Notes under the pieces: model-generated
Database searches by the model: none
The model's input: the letters and a program-made list of their open reading frames with translations, nothing else
Told to the model about the DNA's origin: nothing
Part shown: positions 1-7,335 of the stretch, one piece after another
Numbering within the stretch: the first letter of the stretch is position 1
Layout: every line of letters starts with the position of its first letter
Position numbers and translations under genes: made by a program
DNA from: Mesobacillus persicus
GTDB taxonomy: Bacteria; Bacillota; Bacilli; Bacillales; Cytobacillaceae
Reading direction: 5' to 3'
DNA length: 64,000 bases
Assembly: GCF_900109925.1 (NCBI RefSeq)
Contig: NZ_FOBW01000007.1
Span: 124,001-188,000, forward strand

Positions 1-85
1 TTCGAAACATCAGCTCTACTCGATAATTCAGTAATGGAAAATTTTTATGAATTCTTAATTTCCTAATTCGCTCTCCTATTAGCAT
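1..85 (-). CDS. SinR-like XRE-family regulator, N-terminal fragment (cut by window edge)
   Basis: The first 28 codons of a minus-strand gene that runs off the left edge. It begins ATG with an AAGGAG ribosome binding site 9 to 10 bases upstream. The visible residues (MLIGERIRKLR, then SITELSSRADVS) match the start of a lambda-repressor-type helix-turn-helix of the SinR/SlrR kind and resemble the start of the sinR gene at 807-1130. It diverges from the riboswitch-sinI transcript, so a second SinR-like repressor probably borders this module. Only the first helices are visible, so whether it has a SinI-binding C-terminus cannot be seen. Confidence 0.75.
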   Translation of the reverse strand, partial: MLIGERIRKLRIHKNFPLLNYRVELMFR

Positions 86-451
86 CTTTATAGTCTCCTT
101 CGAAAACACTATAAATTCATTATAACGAACGTATTGGGCGCGTCAAACAAGTATCCATAAAATTATATAGAAAAAATGTAAAATTTTGTTCTTTTTTAGA
201 AACGGTAGAGGTTTATTTTTTTGGGGGTAGTATCCAATAATTGTTTTTACATTTTATGACAATTATCTACAAGATTTTTTAAATTTCCATTTAATTACCA
301 ACCGTTTTCGCTATAATGAAGGTAAAAGTGTCATATTTTGGAAAAAACTATAGTCGGAAGTTTTAAAAAGACTGACATATTTCTACACAATCTCTGATTA
401 GGAACATTTAAAATATTAAATGGGGAGCAAGGTTTAGATAGCCTGTAACAG
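86..451. other. Intergenic region between the divergent SinR-like gene and the riboswitch
   Basis: AT-rich region without an open reading frame. It should hold the promoters of both divergent transcripts, but I could not pick a convincing -35/-10 pair. The one motif that stands out is GTTCTTT at 188-194, which fits the GTTCTYT half-site known for B. subtilis SinR; a single match to a short motif is weak evidence. Confidence 0.4.
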
Positions 452-533
452 AAAAAGGCTAACTTGTTGAAAAGCAAGGGCGCAAAGTCACGGGTCTAAG
501 GGGTAGAAATCCTATGATAGCCGGATTGCCTGG
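452..533 (+). promoter_or_regulatory. Cyclic-di-GMP-I (GEMM) riboswitch aptamer
   Basis: The sequence carries the GEMM-I core in order: GGCTAAC near 457, a short stem closed by a GAAAA-type loop (461-478), the conserved GCGCAAAGTCACGGGTCTAAG (480-500), a variable second stem, and TAGCCGGATTGCC (518-530) pairing back to the start. Family knowledge: this RNA binds cyclic di-GMP and controls genes for motility, biofilm or surface traits. The sinI-like gene starts 36 bases downstream. Between them lies a small AATACG/CGTATT hairpin followed by the ribosome binding site; there is no terminator with a strong U-run, so translational control is my guess. Confidence 0.88.
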
Positions 534-568
534 AATACGAAATCGTATTTTAGGGGGAGTATGGAGCG

Positions 569-709
569 ATGGAAAAAGAAGTGTTCGGTGAATTAGACGT
601 TGAATGGGTGCAGCTTATTAAAGAAGCCCTAGACCTAGGGATGAAAAAAGAAGACATCCGCAGCTTTTTGGCTAAAGAACAACCACAGCAATTAGTTCTT
701 GATAAATAG
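569..709 (+). CDS. sinI: SinI-like antirepressor (SinI domain, 46 residues)
   Basis: A 46-residue protein consisting almost entirely of a SinI domain: the stretch VEWVQLIKEALDLGMKKEDI (16-35) parallels the C-terminal dimerization segment of SinR (DWVELVREAMDSGISKEQF). Family role: SinI binds SinR and frees it from DNA, releasing matrix genes. B. subtilis SinI is slightly longer (57 residues). Start chosen at ATG 569 with GGGGGAG 8 to 9 bases upstream. The gene lies directly behind the c-di-GMP riboswitch and ends at a clear terminator. It is not co-directional with sinR, unlike the classical sinIR operon. Confidence 0.88.
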   Translation: MEKEVFGELDVEWVQLIKEALDLGMKKEDIRSFLAKEQPQQLVLDK

Positions 710-738
710 GAACTTTAAGAAATACATAAACTAAGAAG

Positions 739-768
739 CAACTCACGGTGAGTTGTTTTTTCTTTTTT
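739..768 (+). terminator. Rho-independent terminator of sinI
   Basis: CAACTCAC/GTGAGTTG stem followed by a T-rich run (TTTTTTCTTTTTTT). Confidence 0.85.
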
Positions 769-798
769 TAAAAGAAAAGGCAACCATTACGGTTACCT
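768..798 (-). terminator. Rho-independent terminator of sinR
   Basis: On the minus strand GGTAACC and GGTTGCC form a stem around GTAAT and are followed by TTTTCTTTT. It abuts the sinI terminator, so the two genes converge. Confidence 0.75.
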
Positions 799-806
799 CA
801 TAAGCA

Positions 807-1130
807 TTATTTATTTTGGTTAGACCGCCATTTGTTGAATTCAAGGAACTCTTTAAACTGTTCTTTGGAGATACCTGAATCCATCGCTTCGCGAACGAGT
901 TCGACCCAATCTGAATCGACAGTTTCATAATTTGGTTCATCATGAATCAATCGATCCACAGAAATATTAAGGACCGATGCAATTTTTTCTAAAAATTGAA
1001 TCGATGGGTTCGTTTGAAGGTTTCTTTCAAGCGAGCTTATGTATGATTTGGCAACTCCAGCTTGTTCAGCAAGTTCGGATAAGGACATTTTTCGTTCTTG
1101 TCTTATTTTTTTTACTCTTTCACCTATCAC
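807..1130 (-). CDS. sinR: SinR biofilm master repressor homologue
   Basis: 107 residues with the two-part SinR architecture: an N-terminal XRE helix-turn-helix (about 1-60, with MIGERVKKIRQ, LSELAEQAGVAKSYISSLERN and TNPSIQFLEKIASVLN) and a C-terminal helical hook (about 72-103, DWVELVREAMDSGISKEQFKEFL) that mediates tetramerization and SinI binding. Length and motifs match B. subtilis SinR (111 residues) almost end to end. The start is GTG at 1130 with a GAAGG site close upstream. The gene faces sinI tail to tail and so cannot share its riboswitch-controlled transcript; the proteins would meet only after separate synthesis. Upstream GTTCT repeats (1199-1221) suggest autoregulation, which is inference. 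Confidence 0.93.
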   Translation of the reverse strand: MIGERVKKIRQERKMSLSELAEQAGVAKSYISSLERNLQTNPSIQFLEKIASVLNISVDRLIHDEPNYETVDSDWVELVREAMDSGISKEQFKEFLEFNKWRSNQNK

Positions 1131-1198
1131 TAGCCTTCACACACCTTATCTTCATATCTTTATTAATCATAACAAAACAAACTGACAAGTTCCATATC

Positions 1199-1222
1199 AA
1201 GAACAGTCATAGAACAAAATTT
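1199..1222 (-). promoter_or_regulatory. Possible SinR operator (two GTTCT direct repeats)
   Basis: On the minus strand, GTTCTATGACTGTTCTT holds two GTTCT half-sites 10 bases apart about 70-90 bases upstream of the sinR start. SinR is known to bind GTTCTYT repeats. The match is short and AT-rich surroundings make chance matches possible. Confidence 0.35.
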
Positions 1223-1401
1223 TTTCTTTATTATATTATTAAAAAGGAACTATCGATGTGCTAAAAGTTACATTTGCTTATTGTTCAGCATAGTTAATTC
1301 GGATATGGGCTTATCCTCAAAGCAGTTATTGTATTTTTTACACGGACCGCTGTATAAGCTAATATAGAGAAATAGATTATGTTTATCAGGGAGATGAAGG
1401 G

Positions 1402-2151
1402 ATGATTGTTCTAAAGTCAGCACGTGAAATTGAAAACATGCAGGAAGCAGGTAAACTACTTGCTGCTATCCATAAAGAGATTGCTAAAATGATCAAGCCA
1501 GGTATTAGTACTTGGGAGATTGATGAATTTGTTGAGGACTATTTAAAGAAAAATGGCGCAAAGCCTGAACAAAAAGGATATCGAGGCTATGAATATGCCA
1601 CATGTGCCAGTATAAATGATGAAGTTTGCCATGGGTTTCCACGGAAAGCACCGCTAAAGGAAGGGGATATTGTTACCATTGATATGGTTGTAAACCTGAA
1701 CGGAGCACTTGCTGATTCGGCTTGGACTTATGCGGTTGGCAATGTCTCTGATGAAGCTGAAAAATTGCTAGAGGTTACAAAGGAAGCATTGTGTCGAGGA
1801 ATTGAACAATCTGTTGTTGGAAACCGGGTCGGAGATATCGGGCATGCAATTCAAACCTATGTGGAAGGGCAAGGGATGTCTGTTGTTCGTGAATTTATTG
1901 GTCATGGCATCGGAGCTTCTATTCATGAAAAGCCAGATATTCCTCACTTTGGCATAGCTGGGAAAGGGGCGCGTCTAAAGGAAGGCATGGTATTTACGAT
2001 TGAACCAATGGTCAACCTTGGGGAGTGGAGAACGAAAATGGATGCCAACGGTTGGACGGCCCGCACGATTGACAGCAAACTTTCAGCTCAATACGAGCAT
2101 ACAATTGCAATTACAAAAAATGGGCCGATTATTTTAACGGCTCAGGAGTAA
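1402..2151 (+). CDS. map: Type I methionine aminopeptidase
   Basis: 249 residues, the length of the B. subtilis YflG/MapB form. It removes the initiator methionine from nascent proteins in the cytosol. The pita-bread fold signature residues are all present: substrate His77 (EVCHGFP), metal ligands Asp94 (TIDMVV), Asp105 (ADSAW), His168 (FIGHGIG), Glu201 (TIEPMV) and Glu232 (QYEHT), with His175 (SIHE) as second catalytic histidine. The start is ATG 1402 after a GGGAGATGAAGGG binding site. It is monocistronic. The ribosomal-operon map copy is not in this window, so this is probably a second methionine aminopeptidase. Confidence 0.95.
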   Translation: MIVLKSAREIENMQEAGKLLAAIHKEIAKMIKPGISTWEIDEFVEDYLKKNGAKPEQKGYRGYEYATCASINDEVCHGFPRKAPLKEGDIVTIDMVVNLNGALADSAWTYAVGNVSDEAEKLLEVTKEALCRGIEQSVVGNRVGDIGHAIQTYVEGQGMSVVREFIGHGIGASIHEKPDIPHFGIAGKGARLKEGMVFTIEPMVNLGEWRTKMDANGWTARTIDSKLSAQYEHTIAITKNGPIILTAQE

Positions 2152-2197
2152 CGAAAAGGCAGCTAGTTGGCTGCCTTAAATCATTTATAATATCTAT

Positions 2198-2431
2198 TTA
2201 TTGCTTGCGCAGGCTACCAAGTTCTTCTACAATCGCTTGCATTTCGTTGATACTAAATGACCCCTTCTTCATGATCATCTCGTAAATATCTTTAAGTTCC
2301 TCATACATTTCCTCATCGAAATGCGTTGGTTTAATTGCTCCTGCATTTACTATATTTAACTTTTCCTTGATTTTATCAAGCATAAATTCGATGTTTTCAG
2401 CTGATTTGACGGTTAAATCCAATTTATTCAC
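2198..2431 (-). CDS. yfkK: UPF0435/DUF1128 family protein (YfkK-like)
   Basis: A 77-residue acidic helical protein matching the YfkK family of Bacillaceae (motifs [39 protein letters not shown]). The function is unknown. It stands immediately before the phosphatase yfkJ and the yfkI/yfkH homologues, the same neighbourhood as in B. subtilis, which supports the assignment. The binding site upstream is GGGAGGG. Confidence 0.88.
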   Translation of the reverse strand: MNKLDLTVKSAENIEFMLDKIKEKLNIVNAGAIKPTHFDEEMYEELKDIYEMIMKKGSFSINEMQAIVEELGSLRKQ

Positions 2432-2536
2432 CCTCCCACTGTTTGTACCAACATCTTTCCATTTTCCTTGTTAAAAGTCAATTGGATTCTAATTAGTTTT
2501 TTACAAATGCTCTTTTCGTAAATTTTTTTGTTATTG

Positions 2537-2735
2537 AATAGGAGAGGTTGATTTCCGCTCCAGGCGCTTAGCGAACAGCGGGGCGGGCGGTGAGCCTCCT
2601 CGTCGCTGTGCTCTCACCTGTCCCGCTGCTCCCGCAGGACACTGAATGGCTTCCTCGAATACGCCCACGCACGAGAAAATGCGTATTTTCATTTTCGAGG
2701 AGTCAAGCGCCTTCCGCTCCAATCAACCATTTTCT
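2537..2735. repeat. GC-rich intergenic repeat, copy A
   Basis: A GC-rich block in an otherwise AT-rich gap. It contains TTTCCGCTCCAGG, CGGTGAGCCTCCTCG, TCTCACCTGTCCCGCTGCTC, CCGCAGGA and CCGCTCCAATCAACC in the same order as a second copy at 44086-44225; the similarity continues a little downstream (AAAAGTTCTCATT). An extra segment at about 2640-2705 is not in the other copy. No protein of this block looks real. It fills most of the 2432-2905 gap before yfkJ. Confidence 0.8.
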
Positions 2736-2905
2736 TACAAAAGTTCTCATTCAAGAAGATATGAAAAACACAATTTTAAAAAAACAACCTTACCAAAAAG
2801 CTTCAACAAGGTTTTCTTTTTATAAGAATAGGAAAAAGATAAGACCATTGGGCTTGCATATCGGTGGGAACATCTACGAAAATGGTAGCAAGGAGGAGTT
2901 ACGTA

Positions 2906-3376
2906 ATGATAAAGATTTTGTTTGTCTGCCTCGGTAACATTTGCCGTTCTCCAATGGCAGAGGCAATGTTTCGTGATTTGGTAAAAAGGGAAGGACTTGA
3001 AGGAAAGATTGATGTTGATTCTGCTGGAACTGGGGACTGGCATGTAGGGAAACCTCCTCATGAAGGAACAAGAAAGATTCTTCAGCAGTATAAAATTGAC
3101 TCAGAAGGTTTACAAGCTAGGCAAATCTCTACGGAAGACTTTGGTGACTTCCAATACATTATCGGTATGGATGCAAATAATATAGATAATATCAAGAGGC
3201 TGGGAACATTTGGTGACCATATAGTCGTAAAGAGACTTATGGACCTTGTCGAGAATCAAGAGAAAAAGGACATCCCTGATCCCTATTTCACAGGTGACTT
3301 TGATGAAACCTATGATCTTGTGAAGAAAGGGTTTCAAGCATTGCTGAAGGATATTAAAGAAAATAACCAATTATAA
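2906..3376 (+). CDS. yfkJ: Low-molecular-weight protein-tyrosine phosphatase
   Basis: 156 residues, the usual length for the family. The active-site loop is at the N-terminus: Cys8 and Arg14 in CLGNICRSPMAEA (C-x5-R-S), and the general-acid region DIPDPYF is near residue 118. It removes phosphate from tyrosine or arginine residues of proteins in the cytosol. The ATG at 2906 was chosen over an in-frame upstream start because AGGAGGAG precedes it by 6 bases and the CX5R loop then has its normal position. It leads a yfkJ-yfkI-yfkH series. Confidence 0.94.
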   Translation: MIKILFVCLGNICRSPMAEAMFRDLVKREGLEGKIDVDSAGTGDWHVGKPPHEGTRKILQQYKIDSEGLQARQISTEDFGDFQYIIGMDANNIDNIKRLGTFGDHIVVKRLMDLVENQEKKDIPDPYFTGDFDETYDLVKKGFQALLKDIKENNQL

Positions 3377-3455
3377 TATAAATGAAGTTAAGTTAAGTAG
3401 ATCAAGCGAAAAGGTAAGTACAAATACTATAAAAGGGATAGAAGGAGTGAGGTCT

Positions 3456-3815
3456 TTGGCAAGCTCGAGGAAGTTTTGGATTGGGGTGGCTGTTGGTGCC
3501 TTAGCTGGAGGGGCAGTTAGTTTACTGGATCGAACAACTAGACAAGGGGTTAAAGAAGATTTTAAGAAGGCTTCTGGAACGGTTACATATATAGCGAAAC
3601 ACCCAAATGAATTTATTGATGAAGTTAAGGAAACCGTAAATAAAGTTAAAACAACCGTTCAACAGGTCTCCGAGGATGTCTCATTTATCACTGAAAAGGT
3701 GGAGGAAATAAAGGAAGTCCCTCCCCAGGTTGCTGAACTTGTTCAAGAATCTAAAGAGACCTTAAGTGAAATGAGGGAAAAGGCAGAAGAGTTAAATACA
3801 GCCAATCGATTATGA
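3456..3815 (+). CDS. YtxH-domain general-stress-type protein (YfkI-like)
   Basis: 119 residues if started at TTG 3456, which follows GAAGGAG by 8 bases; a GTG at 3447 overlaps that binding site and is unlikely. An N-terminal membrane segment (FWIGVAVGALAGGAVSLL) carries the YtxH glycine-rich signature and is followed by a long amphipathic helical region with repeated KVEEIKE-like heptads. YtxH proteins are small, stress-induced and of unknown biochemical role. Position between yfkJ and yfkH fits B. subtilis YfkI. Confidence 0.8.
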   Translation: MASSRKFWIGVAVGALAGGAVSLLDRTTRQGVKEDFKKASGTVTYIAKHPNEFIDEVKETVNKVKTTVQQVSEDVSFITEKVEEIKEVPPQVAELVQESKETLSEMREKAEELNTANRL

Positions 3816-3927
3816 TAATAAAACTCTTAGCACAACTGTGTTAGAGAAAGTAGTGTTGGCATAGACTATTAGGTTAATAATGGAGGCGAAGTAAAGGGAG
3901 CAGATCTTTTTTGGAAGGGGTATTTTT

Positions 3928-4740
3928 ATGGTGGATGTTTCTTTTTTTAGACGGATTTGGACTAGAATCCATGAGGATGAGGTCCCAGCTTTGGCGGCAC
4001 AACTTGCCTACTTTTTACTGTTAAGTCTGTTTCCGTTATTAATATTCCTAGTATCCCTATTGCCATATCTACCGATTACCCAACATGATATTATTGCTTT
4101 TATACAAGATCATACACCGGTAGAGCAGGCGGGTCTTATCAACACGAGTGTAGAGGAAGTATTGAATAAGAATAATACGATCCTCTCCTTCAGTGTTCTT
4201 GCAACACTATGGTCTGCTTCTAATGGCATCAACGCGATTGTAAGAGCTTTTAATAAGGCATATCGCGTCGAAGATACGCGTACGATTGTTGCCCGATTGA
4301 AGGCAATCATATTAACTTTGGCTATGATATTTGTCTTTATATTAGCTCTGCTTCTTCCGGTTTTCGGAAGGGAAATTGGCGTTTTTTTATTTGCTCAATT
4401 TGGATTAAGAAGTGAATTCCTTTCTATTTGGGAAGCAATGCGCTGGTTAATTTCCTTTTTAGTCTTGTTCATTGTTTTTACAGGCTTGTATTGGATTGCT
4501 CCGAATGTAAAAATGAAGTGCAGGAACGCATTACCTGGAGCGATTATTGCAACCCTTGGCTGGGTGGCAGTGTCTTGGGGCTTTTCTTTTTATGTTGGAA
4601 ACTTCGCACAATATACGGTTGTTTATGGCCAGATTGGCGGGGTAATTGCCTTATTAATTTGGCTTTACTTGGCAGCGTTCATCATCATCATTGGTGGAGA
4701 AATTAATGCCTATTTTAACGAGCAGAGTAAGAAATGTTAA
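3928..4740 (+). CDS. yfkH: YihY/BrkB-family inner-membrane protein (YfkH-like)
   Basis: 270 residues with six hydrophobic segments (about residues 28-48, 88-108, 129-150, 178-200, 210-232, 240-262) and the YihY signature ALAAQLAYFLLLSLFPLLIF near the start and WSASNGINAIVRAFNKAY in the middle. The family was once misnamed ribonuclease BN; its real function is not settled. ATG 3928 follows GGAAGGGG. It ends the yfkJ-yfkI-yfkH group and is followed by a strong terminator. Confidence 0.92.
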   Translation: MVDVSFFRRIWTRIHEDEVPALAAQLAYFLLLSLFPLLIFLVSLLPYLPITQHDIIAFIQDHTPVEQAGLINTSVEEVLNKNNTILSFSVLATLWSASNGINAIVRAFNKAYRVEDTRTIVARLKAIILTLAMIFVFILALLLPVFGREIGVFLFAQFGLRSEFLSIWEAMRWLISFLVLFIVFTGLYWIAPNVKMKCRNALPGAIIATLGWVAVSWGFSFYVGNFAQYTVVYGQIGGVIALLIWLYLAAFIIIIGGEINAYFNEQSKKC

Positions 4741-4748
4741 TACTATCA

Positions 4749-4781
4749 AAAAGGGTGTCCACAACTATGGACACCCTTTTT
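4749..4781 (+). terminator. Terminator after yfkH
   Basis: GGGTGTCC/GGACACCC stem with flanking A and T runs, likely active in both directions for the convergent MFS gene. Confidence 0.85.
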
Positions 4782-4886
4782 CATGGTAAGGTTCATTTCG
4801 AAAAGACTGTTGCTTTTAACCATAAATTCCGATAAGTGTAGTGTCTGGAGCGAAATGGAACGGACTAGTTAATAATGGTAATAGGT

Positions 4887-6068
4887 TTAAACCGAATTCG
4901 GTTTTTCCTGGTGAACACTCACACCGCGGAAAGACAACAGAGCAATAAAGATAATCAAGAGCATCGTACTGATGACATAGAAAAAGCTAGCCCCTTTTAA
5001 ATATTCAATTGAAAGGCCACCGATAAATGGTCCTGTGATGCTACCGAATGAAAAAAAGATCGAAATTAATAAGTTTCCTGATGGAAGCAGCTTTTTTGGT
5101 AGTAAATCAGCCATAAAGCTGATGCCAAGGGAAAAGGTAGAGCCAACGAGCATACCTGCAACAAAGAAACAAACAAGCAACCCGATGATTGAACCCTGGA
5201 GAAGCCCAGCAACTGTAAAGCAAATAAATCCAGCGAACATCACGGCTAATAAAATATTCTTTCGGCCCAAGCGATCACTCAGAATCCCTAGTGGGAGTTG
5301 GAATACGATGCTTCCTGCAGCAAATGCTGGGAGGATAATTGAGACAGCACTTATCTCGATTCCACTTCTAAGTGCATAGACAGGGAAATTTCCATTAAGC
5401 GAGGCTTCAAGAAATCCATAACCGAAAGGTGGAAGAAAGGCTACCCAAGCATACTTAAAAACCTTACCAAACCGTTTCATAGTCCCTAAAAATGAAGTTG
5501 TCTCCATATCTGTTTCAGGGAACTCATTCTTCAAGAACCAGACAAATACCCAAGCAATCAAGCTAATGGAGCAAGAGATAATAAATGGGAGAGCTTCATT
5601 AATTTCAAGAAGCCTTGTCATCATGGGCCCCACTGTAAAACCAATTCCAAAAAACAAACCATACAAGGCGATGTTGCGACCTAGCCTATCTTTTGGGGAA
5701 GAAGAGGTTATCCACGTTTGGGTACCGAAGTGAAGCAATTGATCGCCAATCCCAATTAAAAGTCGAAGCAAAAACCAAAACCAAAAGGATTTCCAGAGTG
5801 GAAAGAAGGCGAGTGATATCGCTACTAAAAATCCTCCGGCAAGAATAATGGGTTTGTAGCCGAACCTTCTAAGCGGAGCTTCCATTAATGGAGAAGCCAG
5901 TAAAATTCCAATGTACAGACCTGTTGCATGGAAACCATTCAAGGCGGAGGAAACTCCATCTTGTTCCAAAATGATTGCGATAAGCGGTAATAGCATTCCT
6001 TGTGAAAATCCCGAAATAGCAACAATGCTGACTAATATCCAAAAGCGAAACGAACTATTTCTATTCAT
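4887..6068 (-). CDS. MFS efflux transporter (YfkF-like)
   Basis: 393 residues with about 12 hydrophobic segments and MFS loop motifs: GFQDRLGRK-like GILSDRLGRKN between the halves and SPKDRLGRNIALYG in the N-terminal half. It resembles YfkF-type drug/metabolite exporters, and YfkF is the neighbour of yfkH in B. subtilis. The substrate cannot be told from sequence. ATG 6068 follows AGGAG. It converges with yfkH. Confidence 0.85.
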   Translation of the reverse strand: MNRNSSFRFWILVSIVAISGFSQGMLLPLIAIILEQDGVSSALNGFHATGLYIGILLASPLMEAPLRRFGYKPIILAGGFLVAISLAFFPLWKSFWFWFLLRLLIGIGDQLLHFGTQTWITSSSPKDRLGRNIALYGLFFGIGFTVGPMMTRLLEINEALPFIISCSISLIAWVFVWFLKNEFPETDMETTSFLGTMKRFGKVFKYAWVAFLPPFGYGFLEASLNGNFPVYALRSGIEISAVSIILPAFAAGSIVFQLPLGILSDRLGRKNILLAVMFAGFICFTVAGLLQGSIIGLLVCFFVAGMLVGSTFSLGISFMADLLPKKLLPSGNLLISIFFSFGSITGPFIGGLSIEYLKGASFFYVISTMLLIIFIALLSFRGVSVHQEKPNSV

Positions 6069-6225
6069 GTAAACAATCTCCTAATATCTGTTATCCTTTG
6101 ATGGTAACCGACAGGAATTCTTTCTGGCAAGGGAAAAGATATTCCCTTCAAGGAAACAAAAGTAGTATACTCAGATTCTTGAGGGAAATTTGGATTAGGT
6201 TTTTATTGGGGGGAAGAGTAAGCGT

Positions 6226-6618
6226 ATGGAATTTAATATGAAAAAGGATGTAGGCTTTTACACAGATTTAGATTACGGCAGATTGGACATAGCTGGTGAT
6301 GAGCAGTTTGGCTTTAGACCCTACCAATTACTGGTTTCATCGATTGCAGTGTGTAGCGGGGGTGTACTAAGGAAAATCCTAGCAAAGATGCGACTTGATG
6401 TTCGTGATATTCATATAAAAGCAGAGGCAGAGCGAAATCTAGAAATGGCTGATCGAATCGAAAAGATTAGCGTACACTTTACAATTACCGGAAAAAATCT
6501 TAGTCATACAAAGATTGAAAAGGCAATGGAGTTAACGAAGAAAAACTGTTCCATGGTTCAATCTGTCGTTGGAAGTATTGAAGTGGTAGAAACATTTGAA
6601 ATCATCGAAGAATCTTAA
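6226..6618 (+). CDS. OsmC/Ohr-family protein
   Basis: 130 residues. The C-terminal half has the OsmC pattern of a central helix with SSIAVCSGGVLRKIL and a late cysteine in KKNCSMVQSVVG, the two positions where OsmC/Ohr proteins carry their peroxidatic and resolving cysteines (Cys43-Cys104 region). Family members reduce organic hydroperoxides; the YhfA-type subgroup has no settled role. Followed after 12 bases by the membrane protein at 6631, so probably co-transcribed. Confidence 0.82.
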   Translation: MEFNMKKDVGFYTDLDYGRLDIAGDEQFGFRPYQLLVSSIAVCSGGVLRKILAKMRLDVRDIHIKAEAERNLEMADRIEKISVHFTITGKNLSHTKIEKAMELTKKNCSMVQSVVGSIEVVETFEIIEES

Positions 6619-6630
6619 GGAGCTAACAGA

Positions 6631-7248
6631 ATGAATTGGTTTTATCGTATTGTATTTTTTCTTCTTGGTCTCGTATTTTTATCATTAGGCATTAGCTTAA
6701 CCATTAAATCTGGATTTGGTTCAGGCGCGTGGGATGCACTCAACGTTGGTCTTTCAGAAACCATCGGCTTCACTCCAGGTACGTGGGTTGTCCTTGTCGG
6801 GATTCTATTAATTTTGCTTAATGCTTTTTTATTAAAAAACAGACCGGATTTTGGAGCAATTATTACCTTACTATTAACAGGAGTGTTTATTGACTTCTGG
6901 TTACTGCAAATATTCGCTGAGTTAGAGCTAGCGGGAGTGTTTGCATCAGCTGGCGTGTTTTTAGGGGGAGTCCTAGGAATGGGACTAGGAATTGCGACTT
7001 ATATCCAAGCAAAGCTGCCGCTTAGCCCGATTGACAACCTAATGATGGCAATCCATAAAAGGTTTGGGTTCAACTTAATGATTTCAAAGACGATTGGAGA
7101 ATTAACAGCCTTGACTTTAGCTTTTATCTTTGGTGGGCCGATCGGAATTGGGACATTAATTGTTACTTTTGCGGTTGGTCCATTAATCCAATTTATTTCG
7201 CCACATATTGAGGGGCTGATGAATCGGTTGACAGTAGCGGTAAGATAA
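6631..7248 (+). CDS. YczE/YyaS/YitT-family membrane protein
   Basis: 205 residues and five to six membrane segments. It starts with the family signature of a first helix then GISLTIKSGFGSGAWDALNVGLS, and contains PLSPIDNLMMAI and a C-terminal FGGPIGIGTLIVTFAVGPLIQ. COG2364 members are membrane proteins of unknown transport function; B. subtilis YczE affects lipopeptide production. ATG 6631 follows AAGGAG. Closely coupled to the OsmC gene. Confidence 0.85.
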   Translation: MNWFYRIVFFLLGLVFLSLGISLTIKSGFGSGAWDALNVGLSETIGFTPGTWVVLVGILLILLNAFLLKNRPDFGAIITLLLTGVFIDFWLLQIFAELELAGVFASAGVFLGGVLGMGLGIATYIQAKLPLSPIDNLMMAIHKRFGFNLMISKTIGELTALTLAFIFGGPIGIGTLIVTFAVGPLIQFISPHIEGLMNRLTVAVR

Positions 7249-7335
7249 TTTTTAAAAGCGGGGATAATCTGAGCGGACAACGAAAAAACTACAAGCAAAT
7301 GCAGAATTTTGTCGTTTGGAAAGGAGTCCGACACC

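Noticed and set aside
2590-3061. Overlapping ORFs of 60-115 codons on both strands across the repeat and the yfkJ start
   Set aside because: They lie on the GC-rich repeat or antisense to yfkJ, lack binding sites and have composition typical of translated repeats.
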